In this document: one piece after another, positions 1 through 8,014 of the stretch
How the letters are laid out: each line of letters starts with the position of its first letter
Numbering within the stretch: the first letter of the stretch is position 1
NCBI GenBank assembly: GCA_963787415.1
Contig: CAWBCO010000006.1
Span: 248,001 to 312,000, forward strand
Source: CAVUWL01 sp963787415
GTDB taxonomy: Bacteria > Actinomycetota > Thermoleophilia > Solirubrobacterales > 70-9
Length of the DNA stretch: 64,000 bases
Reading direction: 5' to 3'
The notes under the pieces: generated by a model
Databases searched by the model: none
The model's input: only the letters and a program-made list of their open reading frames with translations
Told to the model about the DNA's origin: nothing
Position numbers and translations under genes: made by a program

Positions 1-336
1 ACTGTGGACGATCAACGCCCGCTCCCAGATTAGGTTTCGATTCCTAGACAACAACAGGAACTAACCACTGTGAGCTATTTTGGAAATGTCATTGTTCGTT
101 CCGCCCAACTGACGCGAGCCTTCAATTGCGAGTTCTCTGAATTCGCCAAGGTTACCCCCGACAAGTGGATGAGTCATCCTCTAGATATCGAGTTTGGTTA
201 AAGGTGTAACAGTCAAACGGGAGACGCCCACCGCCCGGCAGGATTCAGGGAAATTGCCGAGCTCCTCGGCTAAGATGAGCAGCAGCGGGAATGAGCAAGC
301 TGTCGCAAATTGCCGAGAAGTAAGATTTGCCCCCAC
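1..336. other. No gene recognised at left edge
   Basis: I see no convincing coding region here. The sequence is less GC-rich than the genes further on, and short frames on both strands lack family-like composition. It may hold the promoter of the secreted protein that starts at 337, but I cannot point to a clear -10/-35 pair. Confidence 0.5.
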
Positions 337-822
337 ATGATCGCCGATTGCAAGCGAAGCCTCGGTCGGTTGCTAACGTCGTTGGTGGTCGGCGTTTGCG
401 CGGCAGGCTTGGTCTTGTTGTTTTCACCCGCGAACGGGGGGGCCAACCCACTGCCAAGGGGAAAGCACTGCGGGCTGTTCACAGCGGTTATCCAATGGGT
501 AGATGCGGAACACATCCGCGGCTACTTCTACAGCTACGGCGTGACTCATATGACGTGCCACAGGCCGCACCTGTTCGTCGCATCTGATCCGACCGTCATA
601 GCCACGCTGGCTGTCGACGGCAGCCGCCACCCATATGGCTTTACGTGCGTCGTTTCGCCAGTTGCCAGCTCCGGAGAAGACCTCCATAGCGGCTCCTGTT
701 TCAAGGGCAATCCGCGCAAGCCAAAAACCCTAAAGGCGGTCGTATGGGGACCCGAAACCGAATGTGCGATTCCCGATCCTCCGTACACGCCTGAAACGCT
801 TCCAGCAAAGTGCCATACCTAG
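337..822 (+). CDS. Hypothetical secreted or membrane-anchored protein
   Basis: A frame of about 161 codons from ATG 337. A TTG nine codons upstream is possible but less likely. The N-terminus has basic residues (CKRS) followed by a hydrophobic stretch (LLTSLVVGVCAAGLVLLF) and a small-residue region, which fits a signal peptide or single membrane anchor. The rest is a small extracellular-type domain with several cysteines (HMTCH, FTCVV, GSCF, TECAI, AKCH), possibly disulfide-bonded. I recognise no family. It stands alone with no operon partner. The signal region supports real coding; the function is unknown. Confidence 0.5.
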   Translation: MIADCKRSLGRLLTSLVVGVCAAGLVLLFSPANGGANPLPRGKHCGLFTAVIQWVDAEHIRGYFYSYGVTHMTCHRPHLFVASDPTVIATLAVDGSRHPYGFTCVVSPVASSGEDLHSGSCFKGNPRKPKTLKAVVWGPETECAIPDPPYTPETLPAKCHT

Positions 823-1044
823 CGCCAGACGCGGCGGGCAGAGTAGCTCGAAGATCTGGGTCTCGCTAGCCCATGTGCAAGCGGCTCTTTTTGCGCGGCG
901 TAGCTGGACCAGGAGAGGCTACGCGCGCTCCTGCCTTCGCGTGATTGGGCGCGCCCCCTGCGCCATCGATACTCGCTCTCGCTCGGTACCGTGGCGAGCG
1001 GTGGGAGTGGTGGCACTCCGAATTGGACGCTCGTCTCGCGAAGA

Positions 1045-1830
1045 ATGCAGCTGACTTCCACCTCGCCCGGACAGGTAGCATCAGGGTCCGTGCCACTTGA
1101 CGCTGGCATCCGTTTTCCCGGCGAGTCCGAGGATTACCGCAAGGCCCGCAACAGTCTGCTCGAGGTGGAGACGGAGTTGCGCGCCAACCTCGAGCGAGTC
1201 GCCGAGCAGCGCCGCTCGCTGCCGCGGGGCGGCCCCGTTCCCAAGGATTATCGCTTCGAGGAGGCTTCCAAGGGGGGCGGCAAGGTCTCCATTTCGGAGC
1301 TGTTTGAGCGTGAGAAGGACACGCTCGTCATCTACAGCTTCATGTTCCCGCGCTACTCGGGCGATATGAGGCCGGGAGCGACCGTGGGAGAGACGAGTCA
1401 GTTACCGCTCGAAGAGCAGCCGTGTCCCTCATGCACATCGATCCTCGACTCACTCGACGGCGCCGCCCGCCAGCTCGCGCGGCGGGTAAATTTGGCCGTC
1501 GTGGCAAAGACCGCACCCGAGCGGCTCCACGCCTTCGCCGGCGAGCGCGGCTGGCGCCATCTGCGGCTGCTCTCCTCGCGCAATAACAGCTACAACCGCG
1601 ATTACAACGCGGAGTCCCCGGAGGGCGAGCAGAGCCCGATGATCAACGTGTTCGTCCGTGCCGGCGATGAGTGCCGCCACACCTGGGCGAGCGAGCTATT
1701 CTACGCGCCACGGGAGGAAGGCATGAGTTCGCGCCACGTCGACCTGATCTGGCCGACCTGGAGCATCCTCGACCTGACTCCCGAGGGTCGGGGCGGGCCC
1801 GACGAGGACCTCTCCCAGCTCAGTAGTTGA
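1045..1830 (+). CDS. DUF899 family thioredoxin-like protein
   Basis: ATG 1045 gives about 261 residues. The frame is open to 991, but those residues look non-coding. The body matches the DUF899 family, which has a thioredoxin-like fold and unknown function: an early R.SLPRGG.VPKDY.F block, then LFE..KDTLVIYSFMFPR, a CPSCTSILDSLDG segment where the CxxC-like pair sits (C..C in PCPSC), then a long helix and a C-terminal W..LDLTPEGRG ending. Length suits the family. There are no coupled neighbours. The family assignment is fairly firm; any redox role is inferred from the fold. Confidence 0.8.
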   Translation: MQLTSTSPGQVASGSVPLDAGIRFPGESEDYRKARNSLLEVETELRANLERVAEQRRSLPRGGPVPKDYRFEEASKGGGKVSISELFEREKDTLVIYSFMFPRYSGDMRPGATVGETSQLPLEEQPCPSCTSILDSLDGAARQLARRVNLAVVAKTAPERLHAFAGERGWRHLRLLSSRNNSYNRDYNAESPEGEQSPMINVFVRAGDECRHTWASELFYAPREEGMSSRHVDLIWPTWSILDLTPEGRGGPDEDLSQLSS

Positions 1831-2087
1831 AGCCGGCGGTGGAGCCATGCTCTCGAAATGGGAATGACGTAATGGACCCAAGTAGAGCGAGATGCGACGC
1901 CGCAGGCGTACCGCGTCGATCCGGTTGCGAGCGCATCGATGGATGTCACTGACTCCCACTCTCGACGTAAGCGACGATCTAGCGGCGAGCGTTGCTCCCT
2001 TGCGCGACGTCCAGCACCCCGCGAGGGGAACGGACTTAGCCACCGCCACCCGAAACCATTGACCTCTTTCATTCCGAGCGCGCGAAC

Positions 2088-2447
2088 CTAGCGCGGGGGC
2101 AGGCCTGCATCGGCAAGACGCACGGTGATCAATTTCTTGACGAGCGCCTTCGGCAGGGGTCGATCGATGGAAAAGTGCAGAGAGCTTTTGGTCATGGTGT
2201 AGCCCTCAACCTGATCGGCAAGCTGGCAGAGGACGGAGCCGCTGAAGGGCAGGTAAGCCAAATGACTTTTGAATGCCGCAAATCCGGCGATGACCTTGCC
2301 CTGCAAGCGAAATGCGGGTACACGGTAGGAGATCACCTCTTCGGCTTCTGGGACGATCTCGACAATCGTGCGGCGTAGCTCTTCAAGAGTTGTGCGCTTC
2401 GGCTCCTCCACACCACGCAAGTAGCTGTCGACCTGCTCCGCGGACAT
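2088..2447 (-). CDS. DUF1801 domain protein
   Basis: 119 residues starting MSAEQVDSYLRGVEEPKRTT. It has the DUF1801 pattern: an N-terminal YL..V.EP.R..L..LR..I..I.PEAEE.ISY, then VPAFRLQGKVIAGFAAFKSHLAYLPFSG and a C-terminal SLHFSIDRPLPKALVKKLI. Members include the YdhG-type proteins, once called frataxin-like iron chaperones; the biochemical role of most is not established. Length is typical for a single-domain member. It is monocistronic, with about 250 bases of gap on its downstream side. Confidence 0.8.
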   Translation of the reverse strand: MSAEQVDSYLRGVEEPKRTTLEELRRTIVEIVPEAEEVISYRVPAFRLQGKVIAGFAAFKSHLAYLPFSGSVLCQLADQVEGYTMTKSSLHFSIDRPLPKALVKKLITVRLADAGLPPR

Positions 2448-3013
2448 CCCACTGCGCAGTGTAGGGCTGCATCGCTTCGCTCATCGTGCAATCAGGCTTG
2501 GACCCAGTAGGCAGGGACGGCATTCCCTGCCCAGTCGGTTCCCACACCCGTTGCGAATTCCGCACAACGCTGAGCTTTGCGAGCCCTACCGTTCGCCGGC
2601 TCGTCAAGTTAACGACCTCCCAACTGATAGATGCCCGGCTGGCCGAGGAGGACGTTGTCACGGGCCACTCCTGGCCCCATTGGCCTCAGCGGAAGGAGTC
2701 CGAGACCTTTCGTAGCCCCCCTGGTAAGAGCCCCCCCGCAGTATTGCTATGGGAAGGCCGTTACGCCGCCTTGCCTCCCGCTATTGAAACTACCTGCAGC
2801 TTACGAAAGAGCGTCCGCTTAGATTCATCGATCATCGCCGTTCATCCAGCTCAGCCCTTGGGGTCGCTGCCATGGAGCAGGACCACTTATGACTTGGGCG
2901 CCGCTGTGGTGATCGCCCGATGGGCGGCGGCGAGGACTGGCGCCAGCTCCAGCCAGCTCCGCATAGCGAAGAGCGCATAGGGTCATGGAACCATTCAACG
3001 AACGGAGGCATTG
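2448..3013. other. Gene-free stretch
   Basis: About 560 bases with only short, compositionally poor frames on both strands. Nothing resembles a tRNA or other structured RNA. The last 20 bases contain GGAGG at 3004-3008, the ribosome-binding site of the following lipoprotein gene, so its promoter should lie at the right end of this stretch. Confidence 0.5.
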
Positions 3014-3505
3014 ATGCATCGCAGACTTTTGGGCGTAGCTCCGATTGGAGTGCTTCTCTTCATGGCCGTTACGGTTGCTGGATGTGGCAGCTCGAGCAGC
3101 AGTTCGACCACCACCTCGACCGTGACAACGATCTCAAAAGCCGAGTTTGCAGCCAAGGGCAACGCGATTTGCGCCGCAGGCAACAAGACCCAGGAAGCTG
3201 CCTTAAACGCCTTTTTCAAGAAAACCGGCTTGAAGGAAAACGAACAGCCATCCAAGGCTCAGCAGGCTGAAGCCGTGAATACGATCCTGGTCCCCGGCGT
3301 CCAGACCCAGATCAACGCGGTCAAAAACATTGGTGCACCGAGCGGAGAGGAACAGCAGGTTTCCTCGGCGCTTGAAACCGCTGAACAGGAGCTGAGCAAA
3401 GTCAAGGCGAACCCCGAACTGGCATTCGGCAAGGAAAGCGCCTTCACCGGCGCCGGTGAAAAACTGCACGCGCTCGGTCTTACAAAATGCGCTGAGAACA
3501 GCTGA
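3014..3505 (+). CDS. Small lipoprotein
   Basis: ATG 3014 is chosen over the adjacent TTG 3011 because GGAGG lies 6 bases upstream. The 163-residue product begins with MHRRLLG, a hydrophobic core (VLLFMAVTV) and a clear lipobox VAGC. A Ser/Thr-rich linker follows (SSSSSTTTSTVTTIS), as is usual for actinobacterial lipoproteins. The mature domain is helical and polar (KAEFAAKGNAICAAGNKTQ, later ALETAEQELSKVKANPE, ending LTKCAENS), with two cysteines that could pair. A strong hairpin follows the stop codon. Membrane anchoring is well supported; the ligand or role is unknown. Confidence 0.75.
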   Translation: MHRRLLGVAPIGVLLFMAVTVAGCGSSSSSSTTTSTVTTISKAEFAAKGNAICAAGNKTQEAALNAFFKKTGLKENEQPSKAQQAEAVNTILVPGVQTQINAVKNIGAPSGEEQQVSSALETAEQELSKVKANPELAFGKESAFTGAGEKLHALGLTKCAENS

Positions 3506-3527
3506 GCAGGCCGACGCCACTCGCGGT

Positions 3528-3559
3528 GAGCAGAAGGGCGCTGGCGCGCCCTTCTGCTC
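3528..3559 (+). terminator. Perfect 14-bp hairpin after the lipoprotein gene
   Basis: GAGCAGAAGGGCGC at 3528-3541 pairs perfectly with GCGCCCTTCTGCTC at 3546-3559 around a TGGC loop. It begins 23 bases after the lipoprotein stop codon. There is no T-run, so it is a U-less hairpin of the kind common in high-GC actinobacteria. Confidence 0.75.
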
Positions 3560-3691
3560 CTGTCCCCTGCTCACCAAGTCGGGATTCGCGTTCTCGAAGA
3601 TCGATCAAGGAGACGCCAGCGGTTGGCGCTGACCTCACCCATCGTTACCAGCTGTTGGCGATGGCTCACAGACCCTGGCGTGCCACACGGG

Positions 3692-3901
3692 TCAGGCTGT
3701 CAGTCGGCCAATGTGCTCGCGCCAATCCAGATCGATCTCATCAAGGGAAATCACCAGATCACCGGGGCTCTCGTTGACCAAGAAGTAAATCCGCTCGCCG
3801 GCCGGAAGTCGATCAGAGCTCGTTTTTCTGCTTCGCTCGAGCTCGTCAAGGATCTCCTCTCCTCGGTCGTCCATCGTCTGGTAGTGGATCACGGCACTCA
3901 T
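3692..3901 (-). CDS. Hypothetical 69-aa acidic protein
   Basis: The product begins MSAVIHYQTMDDRGEEILDELERSR and has a regular alternation of charged and hydrophobic residues, ending LDEIDLDWREHIGRLTA. Composition looks like a real small soluble protein rather than a shadow frame, and nothing better covers this stretch on either strand. I do not recognise a family. No partner gene is adjacent. Confidence 0.4.
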   Translation of the reverse strand: MSAVIHYQTMDDRGEEILDELERSRKTSSDRLPAGERIYFLVNESPGDLVISLDEIDLDWREHIGRLTA

Positions 3902-4273
3902 CGACCTAAGGATATGACTTCGGGCCGATTGTCGGCTCTCGGGGCGGCGCCGAGGCTCTCAAGACCCTCACCGTGAACTACATTCTGTCGGATCGGAGGT
4001 CTGCCCGACCGTGTTGCCGGCGTGATGGGTCGAACACCATCGTGCATCTGGTGACGGTGTGGATGAGCGGCGGATCGATAACCATCGGCGACGGTGAGTC
4101 ATCTCATCGCGGAGGAACGCCAGCTCCCGTGGGAGCTTTAAAACGCAGATGCGCCCACGGGTCCGAAATCCTCGTTCAGCGCCCACTCATCGCCCGGAGC
4201 AATGACAGTTACCTGTCGAGAGGCGTTCGTGCAAGACTTCGGTTTGCTGAGAAAACACCCGAAAGGAGCGCAG
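3902..4273. other. Intergenic region, no gene seen
   Basis: Only short implausible frames occur here. The right end contains AAAGGAG at about 4263-4269, the ribosome-binding site for the gene beginning at ATG 4274. Confidence 0.45.
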
Positions 4274-4789
4274 ATGACCGCTGCGGAGACCGAGACCATT
4301 TCTCCACTTGAGAGCACTCGAGAGATGTTTGACGTGGTGCTGAACCAGCGTGATGTTGAGGCGCTGCGACCATACTGGGGCGAGGATCTGCTGGAGGAGT
4401 TACCGACGGGCACCTACCGCGGGCCGGAGGAGATGGCACGCTATTTTGCCGAGGTCTTCGCGGCGCTTCCCGACTTCTATATCGAGCCCCTGCAGATCGC
4501 TGGAGAGGGGGAGACTGTGTTCGTAAGGTGGCGGATGACGGGGACCTTCAACGGAACGCCCTGGCAGGGAATCGAGCCGACCGGCGATCGGATCGAGCTG
4601 GACGGCATCGACTGCTTCACCTTCCGCGAGGGAAAGGTCGTTCACAACGTGGCGGTATTTGATCAGGTCTCATTCAGTCGCCAGATCGGGATGTTGCCCG
4701 CGCAGGATTCACTTGGCGAGCGCTGGATGAAGGCGGCATTCAATGCCCGCACGAAGCTGAGGTCCCGCTTCGAGCGAACAAGCGCCTGA
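4274..4789 (+). CDS. SnoaL/NTF2-like ester-cyclase-type protein
   Basis: ATG 4274 is preceded by AAAGGAG at a good distance; the frame is open upstream but is not family-like there. The 171-residue product shows the SnoaL-like polyketide-cyclase pattern: STREMFDVVLNQRDVEALRPYW, then a TGTYRGPEEMARYFAEVFAALPD block, FVRWRMTGTFNGTPWQGIEPTG, and ELDGIDCFTFREGKVVHNV. These proteins form an alpha+beta barrel that binds small hydrophobic molecules; substrates vary widely. It has a slightly longer C-terminal tail than minimal members and no operon neighbours, so the substrate cannot be guessed. Confidence 0.75.
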   Translation: MTAAETETISPLESTREMFDVVLNQRDVEALRPYWGEDLLEELPTGTYRGPEEMARYFAEVFAALPDFYIEPLQIAGEGETVFVRWRMTGTFNGTPWQGIEPTGDRIELDGIDCFTFREGKVVHNVAVFDQVSFSRQIGMLPAQDSLGERWMKAAFNARTKLRSRFERTSA

Positions 4790-5004
4790 GTGGCCTGGCC
4801 CAAGCGGGCTTCGGGCCCAAGCGGCGCTTCCCCGCTCCAATCAGCTGGCGAGGCCGATCCGTGTGCTTACTTGCCTGCGTTGGAAGAATGACACTCCTGC
4901 CCAATCGTTCATCTTGAACCCAGTTGGTGCTCGGTTGAGAAAGCGTTCTTAGTTACTGAGTTCGCGCCACGTTGGGCGGCCGCTGGCTGGGCCTTCCTCC
5001 TCGA

Positions 5005-5490
5005 TCAGGGTCCCGAACTGGGCAGGGGTCCGTTTGCCAGCAAAAAGAACCAGATCGTCAGGGCCAGCGCGGCGAGCAAGACCGAGCCCATCAGCACCGC
5101 CTCGACCACCGTCGTGGTGGCTGCACTGGGCGCGGTGTCGCGCATGCTCTTTAACCAGGTGGGCCGCATCGGACCGAGGCGGTTGGTCCCGGTGATCCTC
5201 ATGTAGAGGCGGTTTAGCCTGCCGATCAACCAGGCGACGAAGACCACCGAGGTGATGATTCCGACCGCGACAACGAGGTAGGGCCCACCGCTTGGAAACT
5301 GGGTGTGGGAGACCTTCGATCCGATGTAGATCCAACTCAGAGGGATCGCCGTCCACAGCGAGAGGGCAGCCACCAGCATGGCGACAAAGACGAGGGCTGC
5401 CGCCAGTCCTCTGAGCGGGTTGTGGCTTTGAAGGCCGGCCTCCAGACTCCGAGCGTTACCGAGCATCGGTTGGCTGTAGCCGTTGGCCAT
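5005..5490 (-). CDS. Hypothetical membrane protein, three predicted TM helices
   Basis: 161 residues from the ATG ending at 5490. Hydrophobic segments lie at about residues 29-52 (LAAALVFVAMLVAALSLWTA), 70-90 (YLVVAVGIITSVVFVAWLI) and 128-150 (VEAVLMGSVLLAALALTIWFF), with short polar loops between. I do not recognise the family. It is transcribed alone, toward a gene-free 200-base stretch. Confidence 0.6.
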   Translation of the reverse strand: MANGYSQPMLGNARSLEAGLQSHNPLRGLAAALVFVAMLVAALSLWTAIPLSWIYIGSKVSHTQFPSGGPYLVVAVGIITSVVFVAWLIGRLNRLYMRITGTNRLGPMRPTWLKSMRDTAPSAATTTVVEAVLMGSVLLAALALTIWFFLLANGPLPSSGP

Positions 5491-5689
5491 CCAATAATTG
5501 TGCCAGAATTCTGGTACAGCTGGAGCAGCTTGCCCATCCAGCTAGATCACCCTTCGGAACCCTCCTCACGAACTGGCGCCGCAGGGTGCGTCCTCTGCAC
5601 CCGAAGTGCGTCGGTTACTGCCCTGGGCCGCCCGGCCAGGCAGGGCGAGAATGTCACGCTGCAGGCGGTCCCAAAACAGTCCCGGTCAG

Positions 5690-6106
5690 TCATCGACCGC
5701 CAGCCAGCGCCCGCCAGATCATTGCCGGATGCCGTGCCACCTTGGGCCCGAGAAGGCCGGCGAATAGCGTCAGCGCAAGCCAGGGCCGAAGGTGGGGGCT
5801 GACCCGCCGGATCTGACCTTCGGGCCCCAGGTCGATGACCATCGCATCGGTCATCCTGAAACCCCCGACGCGGGCCTCGCCCAAGACGACACAACGCCCG
5901 CTATCACCGATGGTCTCGGTCCAGCGTAGTCCGCTCAAGCTTGCATATACGGCGCCCATCAGAATTCTGACGTCCTCATGCCCCCGAAAAACCATCCGAC
6001 CAGAGATCGGCGAAACGACCTCGACGTCGCGGGAAAGGGTTTCCATCAGCAGGTCGAGATTCGCTGCCTCTGAGGCCGCCCGGTACTGCGAAACGGCGTC
6101 ATCCAT
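5690..6106 (-). CDS. SnoaL/NTF2-like protein
   Basis: 138 residues, MDDAVSQYRAASEAANLDLLMETLSRDVEVVSP, with the usual N-terminal helices of a small NTF2-like fold. A VFRGHEDVRILMGAVYASL segment, then strand regions (CVVLGEARVGGFRMTDAMVIDL) and a short C-terminal tail follow. No catalytic residues can be assigned. The start is supported by a TATAAT box only six bases upstream of the ATG, which suggests a leaderless transcript. It is a second member of this fold in the region, but not close enough in sequence to the protein at 4274 to call them duplicates. Confidence 0.65.
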   Translation of the reverse strand: MDDAVSQYRAASEAANLDLLMETLSRDVEVVSPISGRMVFRGHEDVRILMGAVYASLSGLRWTETIGDSGRCVVLGEARVGGFRMTDAMVIDLGPEGQIRRVSPHLRPWLALTLFAGLLGPKVARHPAMIWRALAGGR

Positions 6107-6112
6107 GGCGAA

Positions 6113-6118
6113 ATTATA
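6113..6118 (-). promoter_or_regulatory. TATAAT -10 box, probable leaderless start
   Basis: TATAAT on the minus strand ends 6 bases before the ATG at 6106, so transcription would begin at or next to the start codon. No good ribosome-binding site lies between. A matching -35 element is not obvious. Confidence 0.4.
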
Positions 6119-6349
6119 GATCGCTCCTCGGGAGCCTTCCCTCCTCAGCGGTGATCGGTCCGGAGGTATCCATCAAGTCGACTTCCTGCCTCATCTCTAT
6201 GCGGCTCCGGATCTCGGTGGAGCACCGGATCTCGGCCGCGGCCCTCCTCGAGCAGGGCCGAACCTGGGGACAAGCGCTAAAAATGATTCAAACTGTGGCG
6301 GTGCGAGCTTCTCCGCAAGGCCCGGTAAGGCAAAGCAGTCAGGCCAGCC

Positions 6350-6904
6350 TCATTGATCGCGCAGAAGCTCGTTTAGGCCGCGGTCGCTGATCACCGACTG
6401 CGGTCGTTCTGCGACCACGTCGGAGCCCGGGCGTGCGTACTCATCACGGCGCTTGATCAGCAGCCACCGCGGCTTGTCCCCGGGGCCGGTGCGCTGCAAA
6501 GCGAAGCCGCCGCAAAGCTTCTCGCCGTGCAGTACGAACACGAGGTGACCGCGCTCCATGGCTGCCGGCCACGCTACCCGTCCACCTTGCTCATAGTTAC
6601 CGCGATCCCAAACGATCTCGCCACCCTCGCCGGTCGCAACCTCGAGGGTGTTTTCGGCAACCGCGTGGTCCTCGACCGGCAGGGCCAGCCGCTTGACCGC
6701 GGGATCCATTGAGGGACCCTTTGGGACCGCCCAAGAGCACATTACCCCGCCAATCTCAAGGCGCAGTTCGAACTGACGGGCGGTGCTGGCGTTCTCCTTG
6801 ACGAGGAATGCACCGGCGCTGACGCCGCGGATCGCAAACTGCTCGTGTCCCTCGACTTTCACAGACTCGATCACCACCTCGGTGACTCGGGCGATCGGAG
6901 GCAC
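6350..6904 (-). CDS. LigD 3'-phosphoesterase-like domain protein, active site degenerate
   Basis: The product matches the 3'-phosphoesterase (PE) module of DNA ligase D: ELRLEIGGVMCSWAVPKGPS, then MDPAVKRLALPVEDH, IVWDRGNYEQGG, an ERGHLVFVLHGEKLCGGFAL core and WLLIKRRDEYA. In active PE domains the first motif has the form HxxxxLHYD, with two histidines and an aspartate binding metal. Here the equivalent segment (residues 35-48, VKENASTARQFELR) has Asn, Gln and Glu in those places; only the VEDH histidine (about residue 80) remains. Activity is therefore doubtful. The first 30 residues (PPIARVTEVVIESVKVEGHEQFAIRG) are the end of an acylphosphatase domain, so this gene was probably fused in frame to the upstream one. 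GTG 6904 may not be the true start. Confidence 0.7.
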   Translation of the reverse strand: MPPIARVTEVVIESVKVEGHEQFAIRGVSAGAFLVKENASTARQFELRLEIGGVMCSWAVPKGPSMDPAVKRLALPVEDHAVAENTLEVATGEGGEIVWDRGNYEQGGRVAWPAAMERGHLVFVLHGEKLCGGFALQRTGPGDKPRWLLIKRRDEYARPGSDVVAERPQSVISDRGLNELLRDQ

Positions 6905-7115
6905 TCTCGCGCAGGGATCCCATCAGCTCCTCAACTGCCCGTTGGGATCCCTCAGCGTGAACGAGCACGCCGCCGTCCTTTGTGTTTCTCACCCAACCCA
7001 TCAAGCCGAGGCGACGAGCCATCTGCCGCGTTGCGTCGCGATATCCCACGCCCTGCACCTCTCCGCGTACGAAGGCGCGCACCGCCGTGGCCTTTTCATC
7101 TGTGCACTCATTCAC
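6756..7115 (-). CDS. Acylphosphatase, frame broken near 6905
   Basis: Residues 10-70 are a clear acylphosphatase: AVRAFVRGEVQGVGYRDATR carries the RGxVQGVGYR signature with the catalytic Arg, followed by GWVRNTKDGGVLVHAEG with the catalytic Asn. The enzyme hydrolyses acyl phosphates. After LMGSLRE (about 6905) the frame loses similarity, and the expected end of the domain appears one base over, in the LigD-PE-like frame (PPIARVTEV..., FAIRG). Removing one base joins the two into a protein of about 255 residues, acylphosphatase plus PE-like. The last 50 codons of this open frame are therefore not genuine sequence. Confidence 0.75.
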   Translation of the reverse strand: MNECTDEKATAVRAFVRGEVQGVGYRDATRQMARRLGLMGWVRNTKDGGVLVHAEGSQRAVEELMGSLRESASDRPSHRGGDRVCESRGTRAVCDPRRQRRCIPRQGERQHRPSVRTAP

Positions 7116-7460
7116 TGTCGCTCTGCACCGTTCGCGCTCGGTCTTCCAACAGTTGCCAAGTACGACTCAGTTGAGGCGGCGGCGCAAATCGACTTCCTGG
7201 GCTCGGTTCCGTGGACAGACCCGATCACGCTTCGCGCGGACAGCGCCTGCCGCTTAAGCCGAGGCCCGCCACCATGCCCAGAGTCCCTGGCGCTGGCAGG
7301 CAGCGATTGAGGCCGCTGCGCCAAGCCGGGGCACGAGGAGCCCGTCGCCTTGGGCAGTCTCAGCGTCGGTTCTATCTGGAACCGACGCTGAGACCCGTGA
7401 GCGAAGTTGTTACTCCTAACGGGCACCCAAAAAGGGGTGAGTCTGGCGAATCACCCCGCT
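7116..7460. other. Intergenic region with a large hairpin
   Basis: No gene is supported here. The notable content is the hairpin at 7357-7394. Promoter sequences for the acylphosphatase gene should lie near 7116-7160, but none is clear. Confidence 0.45.
7357..7394 (-). terminator. Perfect 16-bp hairpin
   Basis: GTCTCAGCGTCGGTTC at 7357-7372 pairs perfectly with 7379-7394 around a TATCTG loop. It lies 66 bases downstream of the minus-strand gene at 7461-7748 and could end transcription from either side. No T-run follows. Confidence 0.7.
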
Positions 7461-7748
7461 CTATGTCTGTTGAAGGTTCGCAACCTCAAACGCGGTTTCA
7501 TTGGGAGGCGCCGGAAAAGCTCCCTCCGCACTCTGCAGCCCCGGTTTGAGATCCTGATCGCGAAAACGCTCCCAGCTCTCCCGTGAGTCAAAAACAGCGA
7601 CGATCATCCAGCCGTCCTCGGTCGGGCCAGCAGCGTGGTAGGTCTGCCCGTCCGGCAGGCTGCCGTCATCGGGATGAACAGAAGCGAGCGCAGCCTGGTA
7701 CTGCTCTTCGGTACCGTCAGGAAAGTGGTGAGTTACCGCGTAAGCCAT
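7461..7748 (-). CDS. Conserved hypothetical, dimeric alpha/beta-barrel type
   Basis: 95 residues, MAYAVTHHFPDGTEEQYQAALASVHP, with GAGGAG five bases before the ATG. The pattern is that of small ferredoxin-like dimeric barrels (antibiotic-biosynthesis-monooxygenase or Dabb-like): a strand with HHFPDGTEEQYQ, a helix, YHAAGPTEDGWMIVAVFDSRESWERFRDQ, and a final short strand. No catalytic residues are identifiable. It is a single gene ended by the 16-bp hairpin. Confidence 0.65.
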   Translation of the reverse strand: MAYAVTHHFPDGTEEQYQAALASVHPDDGSLPDGQTYHAAGPTEDGWMIVAVFDSRESWERFRDQDLKPGLQSAEGAFPAPPNETAFEVANLQQT

Positions 7749-8014
7749 TGGTTCTCCTCGTGTTGTTGAACGTTAATTGCCCCGGCACCAGATGACGTGG
7801 GGGACTCATTGTTGAACTGTGGGTATGGAGTTGAAAATCGATGCACCAAGGTATCGGCGGACTAATCGCCATGGCTCGGGGCAACTACGGTTTTGTCATT
7901 GGCCACCTGGACATCCGCCCATTGTCCGCGCTCACCTTGGCCACAGTCGGCCCCCAAAACTCCAAGATGCAACAACCGGGACCGACTCAGCTGAACAATG
8001 CGGCCAGGTGGGGC

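Noticed and set aside
2486..2980. 164-codon plus-strand frame
   Set aside because: Amino-acid composition is erratic, no ribosome-binding site precedes it, and it resembles random GC-rich sequence.
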